The notes: generated by a model from the letters alone, not told the origin. DNA of 56,180 nt from Arthrobacter sp. zg-Y238 (GCF_024385525.1 NZ_JANFLU010000009.1:1-56180); one strand, 5' to 3'; counted from the stretch's first letter, positions 9,240-21,798 are shown. A program made the numbers and translations.

Positions 9240-10211
9240 CTAGTGCCCCGGATCCTGCGGGGACGCCGAGACCGTAATGCGCTTGGAATCCCCGGCGGTT
9301 TCCTGCCCGGTGTAGTAGACCCGAAGGCTGTATTCACCCGGGGCGAGGGAAGCAGTGAAGCTGAATTCGCCGGTCTTGCCGGGCGCCTTGTCCAGTTCGA
9401 CGTTGCCGGAAGCGGCAGCCCCGGATGAGGGCCTGCCGTCCACTATGGGTTCGGCCCGCCAATGCAGTTCAGCCGTCTGCGCCACCGCAGTTCCGCTGAC
9501 CTCGACATCCGTGCCGCGGATCTCCGATTCCTGCGGATCAATCACCCAGATCGGCGCCACCAGCGCGGGGTCCCTGTTCAGGGGCTCCTCCAGGGGCACA
9601 TGGCCGAACGCACGGTACCCCTCCTTGCCGTCCACCAGGATCGCCACGCTGCTTTCCTGCCCCACGGTCGTCAAACCCGCGTTGGCGGCTGCCGCCGTGG
9701 CTGTGTAAACCAGCTGCTGCACTGCACGGTGGGCCATGCCGGAGTCGAGGGAACCCTTGAACGCATCCGAGGAGATGTCCACGGTAATAACGTTCTTGCT
9801 GGAAATGGAGGCGGTGACGCTGTCCGCCGCGTGCCAGGGCGTGAAGTAGTCCTGGTCCAGCGGCTTGTCCGCCGTCATGGCCTGAACTGCCTCACCGATG
9901 GGATCACCGGTGTTGTCCGAGTGAAGGAACTCACGGTAGAGACTGACCGTCGAGTCGTTTCGTCCCAGCCAGTACACCGGCATGAGGGTGCCGACGGAAC
10001 TCGCTTCCGCCGGCGGTGAGACGGTCATGGGAGCAGCGGCGGGGACTTCGCCGGCGTCGAAGGACGAGGGCATCGTGATGGTGGGATTCTCGGCTACAAC
10101 GCCGCATCCACCCAGCCCCAGTGCAGCCGCGGCCACTAGCGAACCGGCCAGGAAATACCGCTGGCTTAGCCCTCGGAGACAGGACGTTGCGTTGTTGGAT
10201 CCGGCGTCCAT
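9240..10211 (-). CDS. GerMN/Gmad2-domain lipoprotein
   Basis: 323 residues. A lipoprotein signal peptide ends in LGGC with the lipidated Cys at about residue 36. A GerMN-like domain (about 75-205) with VYWLGRNDSTVSLYREF and TVDISSDAF is followed by a Gmad2-like Ig domain (about 225-320) with WVIDPQESEIRGTDVEVSGTAVA. Such surface lipoproteins are common in actinobacteria; their role is thought to be in the cell envelope, but no specific function is shown here. The ATG has an AGGAGG five bases upstream. Convergent with rsmE and divergent from phoH. Confidence 0.88.
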   Translation of the reverse strand: MDAGSNNATSCLRGLSQRYFLAGSLVAAAALGLGGCGVVAENPTITMPSSFDAGEVPAAAPMTVSPPAEASSVGTLMPVYWLGRNDSTVSLYREFLHSDNTGDPIGEAVQAMTADKPLDQDYFTPWHAADSVTASISSKNVITVDISSDAFKGSLDSGMAHRAVQQLVYTATAAAANAGLTTVGQESSVAILVDGKEGYRAFGHVPLEEPLNRDPALVAPIWVIDPQESEIRGTDVEVSGTAVAQTAELHWRAEPIVDGRPSSGAAASGNVELDKAPGKTGEFSFTASLAPGEYSLRVYYTGQETAGDSKRITVSASPQDPGH

Positions 10212-10577
10212 CCATCCTCCTTAGGGGTAACTCGAAAACGTACGTCTTCAACCTTTGCACATGCTTCGGGGCCCGCCCGTGCTGCGGACGGGCCTGCGCC
10301 CGGACTGAAACACGATTGAGACATCACCGTTGCGGGGCCGAGATAAAACCGGATGCTGTTCCGTGCGCCGGGGGGTGCATCAAGTAAGATTTAGGTAGCG
10401 TGCGGTGCGCGGCGCGCAGAGGCCGCACCCGTGTTCAGGGGAAATAATCGCCTGCATCAGGGCGTTTGCTTTGGTGGGACGGATACCCGAACCAACCGTC
10501 ACCACCGTAAAAAGTTCGATGAACTTTTAAAACCAGACTCTATAAGGGGCGATGAAAGGCCTGAAAGGGCCGTCTAT
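10212..10577. other. Divergent intergenic region and phoH leader, no gene
   Basis: No coding frame is convincing here. On the plus strand TAAGAT at 10385-10390 could be a -10 box, giving phoH a leader of about 180 bases. That leader contains GTGCGG paired with CCGCAC (about 10400-10429) and an AT-rich hairpin at 10510-10528. A GCCCGT/ACGGGC inverted repeat lies near 10276-10294. Confidence 0.5.
10510..10528 (+). promoter_or_regulatory. Hairpin in the phoH leader
   Basis: AAAAGTTC, loop GAT, GAACTTTT: a perfect 8-bp stem in an otherwise GC-rich region, 50 bases before the phoH start. There is no U tract, so it is not an intrinsic terminator; it may affect mRNA stability or translation. Confidence 0.55.
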
Positions 10578-11672
10578 ATGACCGAATCTTCAATGGAAAT
10601 CGGCACCATTCGGCTGGACAACCAGACAATAGTCTTTGACTCCACGGAACACATGGTCCAGTCGCTGGGTGCCAACGATGAGGCGCTCAGGATCATTGAG
10701 ACGGCAAATCCCGAGGTAAGCCTGATGGTGCGCGGCAACGAACTGTCCGTATCCGGCCCCGCCGCGGAGGTGGAGCAGACCGTACGCCTGGTCAATGAAG
10801 TCCGTGTACTGGCCCGTCACCAGACCCGGGTCACACCGCAGGTTCTCGAGCAGTTGATCAGCATGCTCAAGGACCAGAGCACGCACCGCCCGGCCGATGT
10901 CCTGACGCAGAACATCCTCTCCACCCGGGGCAAGACCATTCGGCCCAAGACCCTGAACCAGAAGAACTACGTGGATGCGATTGACCGCAACACGGTGGTT
11001 TTCGGCATCGGTCCTGCGGGCACCGGCAAGACGTACCTGGCCATGGCCAAGGCGGTGCAGGCCCTGCAGCAGAAAGAGGTCAACCGGATCATCCTCACCC
11101 GTCCGGCAGTGGAAGCGGGGGAGCGGCTCGGTTTCCTTCCGGGGACCCTGAGCGACAAGATCGACCCGTACCTGCGGCCGCTCTACGACGCCCTCCACGA
11201 CATGATGGACCCCGAGTCGATTCCCCGCCTGATGGCCGCCGGCACCATTGAAGTGGCGCCCCTGGCCTACATGCGCGGCCGGACGCTCAACGACGCGTTC
11301 ATCATCCTCGATGAAGCCCAGAACACCACGCCCGAGCAGATGAAGATGTTCCTCACCCGTCTCGGCTTCGGCTCCAAGATGGTCGTCACCGGCGACGTTA
11401 CCCAAGTGGACCTGCCCGGCGGCACCGCCTCCGGCCTGCGGATTGTCCACGACATCCTGGGCGGCATCGAGGACGTCGCATTCTCGGAACTGCAGGCAGT
11501 GGACGTCGTCCGGCACCGCCTCGTCAGTGACATTGTCACGGCCTACAGCGAATGGGACGAGGTCCGGCGCTCCGGAGCAGCCCGCGGAAACGGCGCCCGG
11601 TCCAACGACGGCGCCCGGTCCAACAGCAGCGGCCACTCCAGTGCCGGACGCAGCCGGGAGGCCCGCGCATGA
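10578..11672 (+). CDS. PhoH-like ATPase
   Basis: 364 residues. A KH-like N-terminal region (to about 75) precedes a P-loop ATPase domain with Walker A GPAGTGKT (about 145-152), the conserved [17 protein letters not shown], and Walker [10 protein letters not shown] followed by [15 protein letters not shown]. The family (PhoH/YbeZ) is linked to ribosome and RNA metabolism with YbeY, which overlaps it here. The C-terminal 30 residues are a low-complexity Gly/Ser/Asn/Arg tail built on a small DNA repeat (11593-11632). The start is ATG at 10578 with AAAGGG 8 bases upstream. Confidence 0.94.
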   Translation: MTESSMEIGTIRLDNQTIVFDSTEHMVQSLGANDEALRIIETANPEVSLMVRGNELSVSGPAAEVEQTVRLVNEVRVLARHQTRVTPQVLEQLISMLKDQSTHRPADVLTQNILSTRGKTIRPKTLNQKNYVDAIDRNTVVFGIGPAGTGKTYLAMAKAVQALQQKEVNRIILTRPAVEAGERLGFLPGTLSDKIDPYLRPLYDALHDMMDPESIPRLMAAGTIEVAPLAYMRGRTLNDAFIILDEAQNTTPEQMKMFLTRLGFGSKMVVTGDVTQVDLPGGTASGLRIVHDILGGIEDVAFSELQAVDVVRHRLVSDIVTAYSEWDEVRRSGAARGNGARSNDGARSNSSGHSSAGRSREARA

Positions 11673-12145
11673 GCATCGAAGTGAACAACGAATCCAGTGC
11701 ACCGGCTGTCGATGAAGAGGAACTGGCCCGGCTGGGCCGGTACCTCTTGGACAGCCTGTACGTGCATCCGGAAGCAGACCTGTCCATCATCCTCGTGGAC
11801 GAGGACGCCATTGAGAAGCTGCACATCGAGTGGATGGACCTGCCAGGTCCCACGGATGTGCTGTCCTTCCCGATGGATGAGCTGCGCCCCGGAACCGCCG
11901 GCCGGATCACCCCCGCGGGCGTCCTTGGCGACATTGTGCTGTGCCCGCAGGTGGCGGCCCGGCAGGCCGCCGACGCCGGCCACAGCACCGGTGAGGAGCT
12001 GCTGCTCCTGACCACCCACGGCGTCCTTCACCTGCTGGGCTACGACCACGCCGAGCCGGAGGAGGAGAAGGAGATGTTCGGTCTCCAGCGCCGCCTCCTT
12101 TCCGCCTACCTGGGTAAACAGGCACCCAAGGAGACCCGAAGTTGA
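11669..12145 (+). CDS. ybeY: Endoribonuclease YbeY (rRNA maturation)
   Basis: 158-residue metal-dependent YbeY, needed for 16S rRNA maturation and ribosome quality control. The zinc-binding [11 protein letters not shown] motif is at about residues 117-127, preceded by [11 protein letters not shown] and LGDIVLC. Its ATG overlaps the phoH stop (ATGA) and its stop overlaps the next start, so phoH, ybeY and the CNNM gene are translationally coupled. The family association of YbeZ/PhoH with YbeY supports a joint role. Confidence 0.96.
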   Translation: MSIEVNNESSAPAVDEEELARLGRYLLDSLYVHPEADLSIILVDEDAIEKLHIEWMDLPGPTDVLSFPMDELRPGTAGRITPAGVLGDIVLCPQVAARQAADAGHSTGEELLLLTTHGVLHLLGYDHAEPEEEKEMFGLQRRLLSAYLGKQAPKETRS

Positions 12146-13470
12146 GTATTGGCGTCCTCATCGTCATGGCCATGGCTTTCATGGTCCTGGCGGGCCTGCT
12201 GACCGCCGCGGAATCGGCGTACGGCTACCTGCCCCGGCAGGATGCCGAAGCGCTGCTCCACGGCAAGGCAGGAGCCCCGCTGCGCCGTATCCTGGCGCAC
12301 CCGGTGGCACACATGCATGCGCTGCGGTTCTGGCGCGTCTGGTTCGAAATGGCCATGGCCGTGTCTGTGGCGACGCTCTTCCAGCTGCTGCTGGACAATA
12401 TCTGGCTGGCGGGCCTGCTTGCCACGGTGACCATGGCTGCCGTCGGTTTTGTCCTCGTCGGCGTCTCGCCAAGACAGATCGGGCGCAAGCACGTCACGGC
12501 CGTCGTTGTACTCACGGCCGGACTGGTCCGTGTGCTGCGGACGGTGCTGGGACCGATCCCGGGATGGCTCGTCCGCCTCGGCACCGCCGTCGCCCCCGGC
12601 ACCCAGGGGCCCGATGCCGCGTTCTTCACGGAAGAGGAATTCCGGGAACTGCTGGACCGCGCGTCCGATGCGGACATGATCGAGGATACCGAGGCGGAAC
12701 TGATCCACTCGGTCTTCGAACTCGGCGACACCAAGGTCCGGTCCGTCATGGTCCCGCGCACGGACATGGTGTGCATCGAAGCCGGCAGCACGCTGCGCCA
12801 GGCCATGTCGCTGTTCCTGCGCTCGGGCTATTCCCGTGTCCCGGTCATCGAGGACAGCGCGGACCATCTGGTGGGCATCCTCTACCTGAAGGACGTCGCC
12901 GCGCAGATGCACAGTGACCCGGAGCGGGCCTCGGTGCAGAAGGTCGAGAATTACGCCCGGAGCGTCCGCTACGTTCCAGAGTCCAAGGCCGTAAGCGAGC
13001 TGCTGCAGGAACTGCAGCGCGAGTCCACGCACGTGGCGATCGTCATCGATGAATACGGCGGAACGGCGGGATTGGTTACGCTGGAGGACCTGATCGAAGA
13101 GATCGTCGGGGAAATCGTGGACGAGTACGACTCGGAGCGCCCCGAGATCGAAGGCCTCGGCGACGGCCGCTACCGGGTCAGCTCCAAGACCGGCATCGAC
13201 GACCTTGGTGAGTTATTCGGCGTCGAACTGGAGGATGATGAAGTGGACACAGTGGGCGGCCTCCTGGCCAAGGCCCTGGGCCGCGTCCCGATTGTCGGCA
13301 GTGAGGTAGTGGTCGAAGGCATCGCACTGCACGCCGAACGGTTGGAGGGCCGGCGCAACCGCGTTTCGCATGTGCTGGCCTGGAACACAGAAAACGAAGA
13401 AATCAGCGATGAGGGCAGAAACCCTGCTCCGCGCACCCGCTCTACAGAATTGGTACCCCGTAATGACTGA
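12142..13470 (+). CDS. CNNM/CorC-family membrane protein (DUF21-CBS-CorC)
   Basis: 442 residues. An N-terminal DUF21 region with about four membrane segments (1-140) is followed by a CBS-domain pair (about 190-330) containing MVPRTDM and [21 protein letters not shown], and a C-terminal CorC/HlyC domain after [23 protein letters not shown]. Family members are linked to magnesium/cobalt efflux; the older hemolysin name is misleading. It starts with TTG (12142) overlapping the ybeY stop as TTGA. It overlaps era by 8 bases. Part of the phoH-ybeY-corC-era chain that is conserved in many bacteria. Confidence 0.92.
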   Translation: MSIGVLIVMAMAFMVLAGLLTAAESAYGYLPRQDAEALLHGKAGAPLRRILAHPVAHMHALRFWRVWFEMAMAVSVATLFQLLLDNIWLAGLLATVTMAAVGFVLVGVSPRQIGRKHVTAVVVLTAGLVRVLRTVLGPIPGWLVRLGTAVAPGTQGPDAAFFTEEEFRELLDRASDADMIEDTEAELIHSVFELGDTKVRSVMVPRTDMVCIEAGSTLRQAMSLFLRSGYSRVPVIEDSADHLVGILYLKDVAAQMHSDPERASVQKVENYARSVRYVPESKAVSELLQELQRESTHVAIVIDEYGGTAGLVTLEDLIEEIVGEIVDEYDSERPEIEGLGDGRYRVSSKTGIDDLGELFGVELEDDEVDTVGGLLAKALGRVPIVGSEVVVEGIALHAERLEGRRNRVSHVLAWNTENEEISDEGRNPAPRTRSTELVPRND

Positions 13471-14392
13471 ACCGCAGTTCCGCGCAGGATTCGTTTCCCT
13501 GGTGGGCCGGCCCAACGCCGGAAAGTCCACCCTGACCAATGCGCTGGTCGGTTCCAAGGTGGCCATCACTTCCGCCAAGCCGCAGACCACCCGGCACACC
13601 ATCCGCGGCATTGTCCACCGCGAGGACTCCCAGGTGATCCTCGTGGATACCCCGGGCCTGCACCGTCCGCGGACCCTGCTGGGCAAGCGGCTGAACGAAC
13701 TGGTGGCGGATACCCTGGCGGAGGTTGACGCCGTTGGTTTCTGCCTGCCCGCCAACGAGGCGGTTGGCCCCGGCGACCGCTACATCGCTGCCCAGCTGGC
13801 GGCCCTGAAGCGGACACCCGTAATCGCCTTGGTCACGAAGACGGATCTGGTGGACCGCGCCGCCCTGGCCAAGCAGCTGATGTCCGTCACCGCGCTGGGC
13901 AATGAAGTGCTGGGGGAGGCTGGATGGGCCGACGTCGTGCCCGTTTCGGCAGCCGACGGATTCCAGGTCGGTACCGTGGCGGAAGTCCTGGCGGGGCACA
14001 TGCCCGCGTCCCCGCCCCTGTACCCCGACGGCGAACTGACTGATGAGCCCGAAGCCGTGATGGTGGCCGAACTGGTCCGTGAAGCAGCCCTTGAAGGCGT
14101 CCGCGACGAGCTGCCGCACTCGCTTGCAGTAGTGGTGGACGAGATTGTGCCGCGCGAGGGACGCAGCGAAGAGAATCCGCTGCTGGATGTCCGGGTCAAC
14201 CTCTACGTAGAGCGTTCGTCGCAGAAGGCCATTATTATCGGCCGCGGCGGGTCCCGGCTGCGCGACGTCGGAACCACCGCCCGACGCGGCATCGAGGCGT
14301 TGCTGGGCACTAAGGTGTACCTCGACCTGCACGTTAAAATCGCCAAGGACTGGCAGCGCGATCCCAAGCAGCTGGTGAAGCTCGGTTTCTAG
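13463..14392 (+). CDS. era: GTPase Era
   Basis: 309 residues. Ribosome-assembly GTPase that binds the 3' end of 16S rRNA. The GTPase domain has G1 GRPNAGKST (about 15-23), G3 DTPG and G4 TKTD; the C-terminal KH domain shows VNLYVERSSQKAIIIGRGGSRL. I chose the ATG at 13463 because [18 protein letters not shown] is the usual start of actinobacterial Era; it overlaps the previous gene by 8 bases. The longer frame to the 5' side is only the preceding gene read in another frame. Confidence 0.96.
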   Translation: MTEPQFRAGFVSLVGRPNAGKSTLTNALVGSKVAITSAKPQTTRHTIRGIVHREDSQVILVDTPGLHRPRTLLGKRLNELVADTLAEVDAVGFCLPANEAVGPGDRYIAAQLAALKRTPVIALVTKTDLVDRAALAKQLMSVTALGNEVLGEAGWADVVPVSAADGFQVGTVAEVLAGHMPASPPLYPDGELTDEPEAVMVAELVREAALEGVRDELPHSLAVVVDEIVPREGRSEENPLLDVRVNLYVERSSQKAIIIGRGGSRLRDVGTTARRGIEALLGTKVYLDLHVKIAKDWQRDPKQLVKLGF

Positions 14393-14482
14393 TCCGGAGC
14401 GGCCCGGTCCCGTATCCACAGGATCTGGCCGTACACTTTGAAGCATTCGTTTGAGCACTTTGATTCATGAAGGGGACCGGCT

Positions 14483-16006
14483 ATGTCATCTCGCCGTGCC
14501 GCAACGGGCGGCGGCCCCTTGGGAAAACCGACTACAGGTAAGGGTTCAGCAGAACCAGGCGGCAGGCACCTTTCGAGCGGCGCCGCCGCCGGCCACCCGT
14601 TGCTTAAAGGCATTGCCGCGGCGCTGGCCCTGGTGCTGGTCGGCGGGGTGGTGTTCGGCGCCGTCCAACTGCTGAGGCTGAGGGGTAACTTCGAAACCCA
14701 GCCCCTGAATCTTGGGTCGGATGACACACCGGTGGAGCAGGTAGACGCCAACACTGATCCGATGCAGATCCTGGTGCTCGGCACCGATAAGCGTGACGGG
14801 CAGGACTCGAACAACTCCGACGTCATGATGCTGGTGAATCTCACGGCGGACCGCTCGAACGTCACCGTGGTCAGCTTCCCCCGCGATCTTCTGGTCCCGC
14901 TGCCGACATGTGAGGATCCCGAATCCGGCACGGTGTATGACGCCATGGACCTGGGCCAACTGAACGGGGCCCTGGGCAACGGCGGCCCCGGCTGCACCGT
15001 TGCTGCCATTAACGAGGTCACCGGTCTATCGATCGACCACTTCATGATGGCCGACTTCGATGCAGTGAAGGAACTGTCGAACACCCTCGGCGGCGTGGAG
15101 GTCTGCGTCAACCAGCCCGTTGACGACCCGCTCTCCGGCCTGAAGCTGCCGGCCGGAGTGAGCAGCGTCCAGGGCGAGCAGGCCCTTGCCTTCCTCCGGA
15201 CCCGGCACGGTTTCGGCAACGGAGGCGACGAAGGCCGGATCCGCGCGCAGCAAAGCTTCCTGGCCTCCATGGTCCGGAAGGTCAAGGATGAAGGAACGCT
15301 GAACAACCTGCCCAAGCTCTATTCGATTGCGGAGACCGTCACGAAGAACCTCACCGTGGACGAAGAGCTTGCGAACATCCCCGACCTGGTTTCACTGGCC
15401 ACCCGCCTTAAAGACGTTGACCTCGGCAATGTTGCCTTCGTAACGGCTCCCGTGGTGCCGTATGAATACGACACCAACCGGCTGGTCCTCGACGAAGCCA
15501 AGGCCCAGCCGCTCTTCGACGCGCTGGTCTCCGACCAGGGCATCACCGCGGGCGCAACACCGTCACCGGAGGCTACGGATACGGCAGAAGCGGGCACCCC
15601 TGCCGCTCCCGGGACGGCGGAACCTGCCGCCCCCGCCGTTGACCCCGCTGCCGTTCCGGTGACACTGGTCAACGCTTCGGGCACCGCCGGCCGCGACACC
15701 GCGGTCCTCGAGTACCTCACCTCCAAGGGGTTCATCCAGGCCCTTGCCGGCGGCACAGCCGGTGCCCAGAGCCCGGCCACCCAGATCTTCTACGGCTACG
15801 GATATGAAGAGATGGCCATGGAAGTGGCCCGGACACTGAACATTCCTGATGTGCAGGTGGTACTCAGCGGCGCCTACACCGGGGTATCCGTGCAGATCGG
15901 CACGGACTTCGCCAGCGGTTCCACGATGGGGGATCTGGGCGATCTGGGAGACCTGGACGGACAAACCGCGGCCCAGGTTACGTGCCAGACGGCGTTTGGG
16001 AACTAG
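14483..16006 (+). CDS. LytR-CpsA-Psr family cell-wall ligase
   Basis: 507 residues. LCP proteins transfer glycopolymers (teichoic acids, arabinogalactan, capsule) from lipid carriers to peptidoglycan on the outer face of the membrane. A cytoplasmic Gly-rich tail is followed by one membrane anchor (about 42-66), the LCP domain with VLGTDKRDGQDSNNSDVMML, VSFPRDLLV, GLSIDHFMMADF and FLRTRHGFGNGGDEGRIRAQQ, a Pro/Ala/Thr linker (about 355-390) and a C-terminal LytR_C-like domain (PVTLVNASG...). Conserved Arg residues of the catalytic site are present. AAGGGGA precedes the ATG. Monocistronic; the promoter probably lies in 14393-14460. Confidence 0.92.
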   Translation: MSSRRAATGGGPLGKPTTGKGSAEPGGRHLSSGAAAGHPLLKGIAAALALVLVGGVVFGAVQLLRLRGNFETQPLNLGSDDTPVEQVDANTDPMQILVLGTDKRDGQDSNNSDVMMLVNLTADRSNVTVVSFPRDLLVPLPTCEDPESGTVYDAMDLGQLNGALGNGGPGCTVAAINEVTGLSIDHFMMADFDAVKELSNTLGGVEVCVNQPVDDPLSGLKLPAGVSSVQGEQALAFLRTRHGFGNGGDEGRIRAQQSFLASMVRKVKDEGTLNNLPKLYSIAETVTKNLTVDEELANIPDLVSLATRLKDVDLGNVAFVTAPVVPYEYDTNRLVLDEAKAQPLFDALVSDQGITAGATPSPEATDTAEAGTPAAPGTAEPAAPAVDPAAVPVTLVNASGTAGRDTAVLEYLTSKGFIQALAGGTAGAQSPATQIFYGYGYEEMAMEVARTLNIPDVQVVLSGAYTGVSVQIGTDFASGSTMGDLGDLGDLDGQTAAQVTCQTAFGN

Positions 16007-16046
16007 CTCTTCAGGAACCTGGACGGCTGCGTGTTAGTCTGGTCAC

Positions 16047-17924
<1,878 letters not shown>

Positions 17925-17927
17925 GCT

Positions 17928-17974
17928 GCCCGGAGGCACGCCGGGCGGCAGCGGTCCGCCGGGCGTGCCCGGGC
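17928..17974 (+). terminator. Long hairpin after leuA (no U tract)
   Basis: GCCCG (17928-17932) pairs with CGGGC (17970-17974); after a 2-base bulge, 17935-17948 pairs with 17956-17969 (14 bp, one mismatch) around a 7-base loop. There is no T run after it. It may act as an I-shaped terminator or as an mRNA 3' end; it could equally lie in a leuA-recO transcript. Confidence 0.5.
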
Positions 17975-17991
17975 ATGGGAAAATAGGTTTC

Positions 17992-18741
17992 GTGGCCAAA
18001 TCCTTTGCATCCCGCACTTATCGGGATGACGCGGTTGTCCTGCGCACCCACAAGCTGGGCGAAGCGGACCGCATCCTCGTCCTCCTCACCCGCGAACACG
18101 GGCAGGTCCGGGCCGTGGCCAAAGGCGTTCGGCGGACGTCGAGCAAGTTCGGCGCCCGGCTGGAACCGTTCATGGTCGCCGAGCTGCTGCTCGCGCACGG
18201 CCGAAACATGGACATCGTGACCCAGGCCCAGACCAAGGGCGCCTACGGGCACGGCATTGCAGCCGATTACGCCCGCTACACAGCTGCGGCCGCAATTGCC
18301 GAAACCGCGGAGCGGCTGACCGACATCGACGGCGAGTCCGCCAAGGCCCACTACCAGCTGGTGATCGGCGCCTTCGCGGCCCTCAGCCGCGGTTCCCACG
18401 CCCCGGAACTGATCCTGGATTCCTATCTGCTGCGCGCCCTGTCCACCGCCGGGTGGGCACCGAGCTTCACCGACTGTGCACGCTGCGGAGCCCCTGGCCC
18501 GCACACCGCGTTCTCCGCACCGCTGGGCGGAGCTGTTTGTCCCGCGTGCCGGCCGCCCGGCTCGGCGTCGCCGTCCCCGGAGACCATGGTGCTGCTCGGC
18601 GCGCTGCTTACCGGTGACTGGCCCACGGCCGACGCCTCCGGCCCGCAGCCGCGCCACGAGTCCGCCGGCCTGGTGGCCGGATATCTTCAGTGGCACCTGG
18701 AACGGGTGCTGCGGTCCCTTCAACATGTGGAGCGTGTCTGA
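17992..18741 (+). CDS. recO: DNA repair protein RecO
   Basis: 249 residues. RecO acts with RecR to load RecA on SSB-coated DNA in the RecF pathway. The N-terminal OB fold shows [25 protein letters not shown] and [22 protein letters not shown]; the C-terminal domain has a Cys4 zinc site, CARC and CPAC (about residues 160-185). I chose the GTG at 17992 ([13 protein letters not shown]...) because actinobacterial RecO begins there; upstream codons read through a hairpin. AGG lies close upstream, a weak ribosome binding site. uppS follows at once. Confidence 0.94.
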   Translation: MAKSFASRTYRDDAVVLRTHKLGEADRILVLLTREHGQVRAVAKGVRRTSSKFGARLEPFMVAELLLAHGRNMDIVTQAQTKGAYGHGIAADYARYTAAAAIAETAERLTDIDGESAKAHYQLVIGAFAALSRGSHAPELILDSYLLRALSTAGWAPSFTDCARCGAPGPHTAFSAPLGGAVCPACRPPGSASPSPETMVLLGALLTGDWPTADASGPQPRHESAGLVAGYLQWHLERVLRSLQHVERV

Positions 18742-18743
18742 CC

Positions 18744-19628
18744 TTGCGTTCAAAATCTTCCGCTGCCAGGCCGGCAGGACCCGTGAGCAGGCCTGCTCCG
18801 CACCCCTCCGGCGCGGTTCCGCCGCCTGTTCCGGCGGAGCTGGTGCCCGCCCATGTGGCGATCGTGATGGACGGCAACGGCCGCTGGGCGAACCAGCGCG
18901 GCCTGCCCCGGACCGAGGGACACCGCGCCGGGGAGGCTGCGCTGCTGGACGTTATGGCCGGCGCCATCGAGATGGGCATCCGCCATGTTTCCGTGTACGC
19001 GTTCTCCACGGAGAACTGGAAGCGTTCCCCGGAGGAGGTCCGCTTCCTCATGGGCTTCAGCCGGGATGTACTGCGCCGGCAGCGGGACCAGCTCAACGAG
19101 TGGGGTGTACGGATCCGCTGGTCGGGTCGCCGTCCCCGGCTGTGGCAAAGCGTGGTGCGGGAACTGGAAATTGCGGAAGAGGAAACCCGCAGCAACACCG
19201 TGTGCACCTTGAACATGTGCGTGAACTACGGGGGCCGGGCCGAGATCGCCGACGCCGTCGCCGCCATTGCCGCCGACGTCCAGAAGGGCAAGCTGCGGCC
19301 CGGGTCCATTTCCGAGAAGACCATCCAGAAGTACCTGGACGAACCGGACCTGCCCGACGTCGACCTGTTCCTGCGCACCTCGGGGGAGCAGCGGTTCTCC
19401 AACTTCATGCTCTGGCAGTCCGCATACGCCGAGATGGTCTTTATGGATACCCTGTGGCCGGACGTAGACCGGCGGACCCTGTGGGAAGCGGTGGAAATCT
19501 ATGCCCGCCGGGACCGCAGGTACGGCGGTGCCGTAGACAAGGCGGCCGGCGGCACGGACGCGGGGGAAGCGGCCGGCCAGGCGCCTGCGGCTGCTCCTGA
19601 CAAGGCCGGAGCTAACGCGGGAGGATAA
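18744..19628 (+). CDS. uppS: Isoprenyl (polyprenyl diphosphate) synthase UppS
   Basis: About 294 residues. Cis-prenyltransferase that extends farnesyl or geranyl diphosphate to the polyprenyl carrier used for peptidoglycan and other envelope polymers. [27 protein letters not shown] (with the catalytic Asp), [15 protein letters not shown], and the C-terminal [20 protein letters not shown] are family signatures. The start is uncertain: I chose TTG at 18744, two bases after the recO stop, with GGAG 11 bases upstream; the first 45 residues are poorly conserved. The Ala/Gly-rich C-terminal tail overlaps the convergent hydrolase gene by 17 bases. Confidence 0.93.
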   Translation: MRSKSSAARPAGPVSRPAPHPSGAVPPPVPAELVPAHVAIVMDGNGRWANQRGLPRTEGHRAGEAALLDVMAGAIEMGIRHVSVYAFSTENWKRSPEEVRFLMGFSRDVLRRQRDQLNEWGVRIRWSGRRPRLWQSVVRELEIAEEETRSNTVCTLNMCVNYGGRAEIADAVAAIAADVQKGKLRPGSISEKTIQKYLDEPDLPDVDLFLRTSGEQRFSNFMLWQSAYAEMVFMDTLWPDVDRRTLWEAVEIYARRDRRYGGAVDKAAGGTDAGEAAGQAPAAAPDKAGANAGG

Positions 19629-20610
19629 AGGCCCTGGACCACCGCTGGATCCCCTCGTAGACCCGGGTGCGGACGGGCAGCGCGGAAAGCAGGGTGTCAT
19701 GCAGGGCACCGTCGAACCGGTACACGGTGATCTCCGGGCCAAGCAGGACGCCGCGCTGCACCATCAGGTTCACGTCCAGCACGCTGTCGGTGCGCAGCAT
19801 CAGCGGATTCCACGTGGGGGAGATGGTGGAGGCGGCAGAGGCGAGCAGCAGGACCGGGACCCGGATGTCGAGGCCGCGGGCGACCCGGGCGTGCCCCGCG
19901 AGCACAGCCCTGAGCCAGCCGGCGCGGACCGGGAAACTGAACGGCGGACGCCAGAGCGGATCCACGTCCCACTCTCCGTCCATCGCTGAACTGATGCTCC
20001 GGAAGTAGAAACCGAACTCGGGGATCTTCAGCCGGGTCCGGGGCCTCCGGCGGGCGACCGGTTCCAGCAGGCCGTTGGTGGCGAAGCGGAGCATGGAACT
20101 GCCGCTGAGCTCCAGCCAGGGACTGTTCAGGATCAGTGCCTGCAGGCGCCCGGGGAAACGGTCCGCCCAGAGTGCGGCGACCAGCCCGCCGGTCGAGTGC
20201 GCCATCAGCGTGGTGCGCATGCCCGCGCCGAAACGGGCCTGGATATCCGCCTCCATAGCCTCGAGCGCCGCCTCGATATCGGCGTCGTACTCCGCCAGGT
20301 CGCTCACATAGCCCTCCGACTGCCCCGGGCGCAGGCTTCTGCCGTATTTGCGCAGGTCGAGGGCGTAGAAGGCCGCCCCCTGCGCGGCCCAGAACCGTGC
20401 CAGGTCCGCCTGGAAGAAATAGTCACTCCATCCGTGCAGGTACAGGACGGCATCGATCTTGCCCCCGGCCGGGACGGGCGGAACCGGCGGACAGTACGAG
20501 ACCAGGGTTGCAACCACCGGGCCTTCGTCGTCTTCCCCCAGCTCGAGGGTCAGGCTGCGGAACCCGTCGCCGAGAACATCAGGTTTCCAAGTGGGGTGTT
20601 CGCGGCGCAT
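19612..20610 (-). CDS. Alpha/beta hydrolase (serine aminopeptidase/lysophospholipase-like)
   Basis: 332 residues. Alpha/beta-hydrolase fold: [20 protein letters not shown] holds the oxyanion-hole [19 protein letters not shown] holds the nucleophile Ser, and the C-terminal GALHDTLLS holds the catalytic His. No signal peptide is seen, so it is probably cytoplasmic; the substrate is unknown. I chose the ATG at 20610: TAATGT lies 7 bases upstream on the minus strand with no Shine-Dalgarno, suggesting a leaderless transcript. The frame stays open 5' of this point but the extra residues look non-coding. Divergent from pyrD. Confidence 0.85.
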   Translation of the reverse strand: MRREHPTWKPDVLGDGFRSLTLELGEDDEGPVVATLVSYCPPVPPVPAGGKIDAVLYLHGWSDYFFQADLARFWAAQGAAFYALDLRKYGRSLRPGQSEGYVSDLAEYDADIEAALEAMEADIQARFGAGMRTTLMAHSTGGLVAALWADRFPGRLQALILNSPWLELSGSSMLRFATNGLLEPVARRRPRTRLKIPEFGFYFRSISSAMDGEWDVDPLWRPPFSFPVRAGWLRAVLAGHARVARGLDIRVPVLLLASAASTISPTWNPLMLRTDSVLDVNLMVQRGVLLGPEITVYRFDGALHDTLLSALPVRTRVYEGIQRWSRAFILPR

Positions 20611-20688
20611 GCAACCGACATTAGCCGACCGCGCGCCGGTTTGCCGTTGGGGTTTGGCACACGGTGCCGGTTCTGCAATCTTTGACGT

Positions 20689-21759
20689 ATGCGCATCTAT
20701 CCCGCCTTTTTCCGGCTCGTTTTCTCCGGCATGGATCCCGAACTGGCCCACCGGATCGGTTTTGTCCTCATCCGTGCCGCCGCCCGCACGCCCGCCGGTC
20801 CGGTGCTGCGCCGCCTGATGCGCCCTGCCCCGGTGCTGCGGACCGAGGCACTGGGCCTGACGTTTCCGTCCCCGTTCGGGCTGGCTGCGGGATTCGACAA
20901 GGAAGGCTCGGGCATTGTTGCCCTCTGCAACCTGGGCTTCGGACACGTGGAGGTGGGTACCGTGACTGCCTCCGCCCAGCCGGGCAATCCGAAGCCTCGC
21001 CTGTTCCGCCTCGTCGAGGACCGGGCGGTGATCAACCGGATGGGCTTCAACAACGACGGCGCCGCCGCCGTGGCGCCCCGCCTGGGCAAGGCCCGGACGG
21101 CACTGGCAAAAGCCTTCGGGACGCCGCGGCCCGTCATCGGTGTGAATATCGGCAAGACCAAGACCGTCGAACTCACGGACGCCGTTGAGGATTACCTCGC
21201 CAGCACCCGGGAACTGGCCCCCTACGCCGACTACCTCGCCGTTAACGTCAGCTCACCCAACACGCCCGGGCTGCGCCTGCTGCAGGACATTTCCACGCTG
21301 CGGCCGCTGCTGGAGCAGGTGGGCAGCGCCGCAGACGAGGCCGCCGGCCGGCACGTCCCGCTGCTGGTCAAGATCGCCCCGGACCTGAGCGACGCGGACA
21401 TTGACGACGTCGCCGAGCTCGCCCTGTCCCTGAAGCTGGACGGCGTGATCGCCACCAACACCACCATCACCCGGGAAAACCTGGTGACCGACCCGGAACG
21501 CGTGATTGCCTGCGGCGTCGGCGGGCTCAGCGGTGCCCCGCTGAAGAAACGGTCCCTCGAGGTGCTGCGGCGGCTGCGCGCCGGGCTGGGGGAGGACGGC
21601 CCGGCCATCATTTCCGTCGGGGGAGTGGAAACGGCCGCCGATGTACAGGAGCGCCTCGATGCCGGTGCGCTTCTGGTGCAGGGGTACACCGCGTTCCTGT
21701 ATGAAGGTCCTTTCTGGGCGGCACGGATCAACCGGGGCCTGGCCCGGGCGCGCCGTTAA
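20689..21759 (+). CDS. pyrD: Quinone-dependent dihydroorotate dehydrogenase (class 2)
   Basis: 356 residues. FMN enzyme that oxidises dihydroorotate to orotate in pyrimidine synthesis, passing electrons to quinone. The N-terminal amphipathic helix ([24 protein letters not shown]) is the membrane/quinone-binding extension of class 2 enzymes. [57 protein letters not shown] (catalytic Ser) and the FMN-phosphate segment [12 protein letters not shown] are present. No Shine-Dalgarno is visible; CAATCT lies 7 bases before the ATG. A strong terminator follows immediately. Confidence 0.97.
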   Translation: MRIYPAFFRLVFSGMDPELAHRIGFVLIRAAARTPAGPVLRRLMRPAPVLRTEALGLTFPSPFGLAAGFDKEGSGIVALCNLGFGHVEVGTVTASAQPGNPKPRLFRLVEDRAVINRMGFNNDGAAAVAPRLGKARTALAKAFGTPRPVIGVNIGKTKTVELTDAVEDYLASTRELAPYADYLAVNVSSPNTPGLRLLQDISTLRPLLEQVGSAADEAAGRHVPLLVKIAPDLSDADIDDVAELALSLKLDGVIATNTTITRENLVTDPERVIACGVGGLSGAPLKKRSLEVLRRLRAGLGEDGPAIISVGGVETAADVQERLDAGALLVQGYTAFLYEGPFWAARINRGLARARR

Positions 21760-21762
21760 GCA

Positions 21763-21798
21763 ATGAAAGGGCCGCCCTCGGGCGGCCCTTTCATTTTT
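21763..21798 (+). terminator. Intrinsic terminator of pyrD
   Basis: A perfect 14-bp stem (21763-21776 with 21781-21794, ATGAAAGGGCCGCC/GGCGGCCCTTTCAT), loop CTCG, then TTTT. The A-rich run on the other side is short, so it may also serve the convergent DUF3043 gene. Confidence 0.95.
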
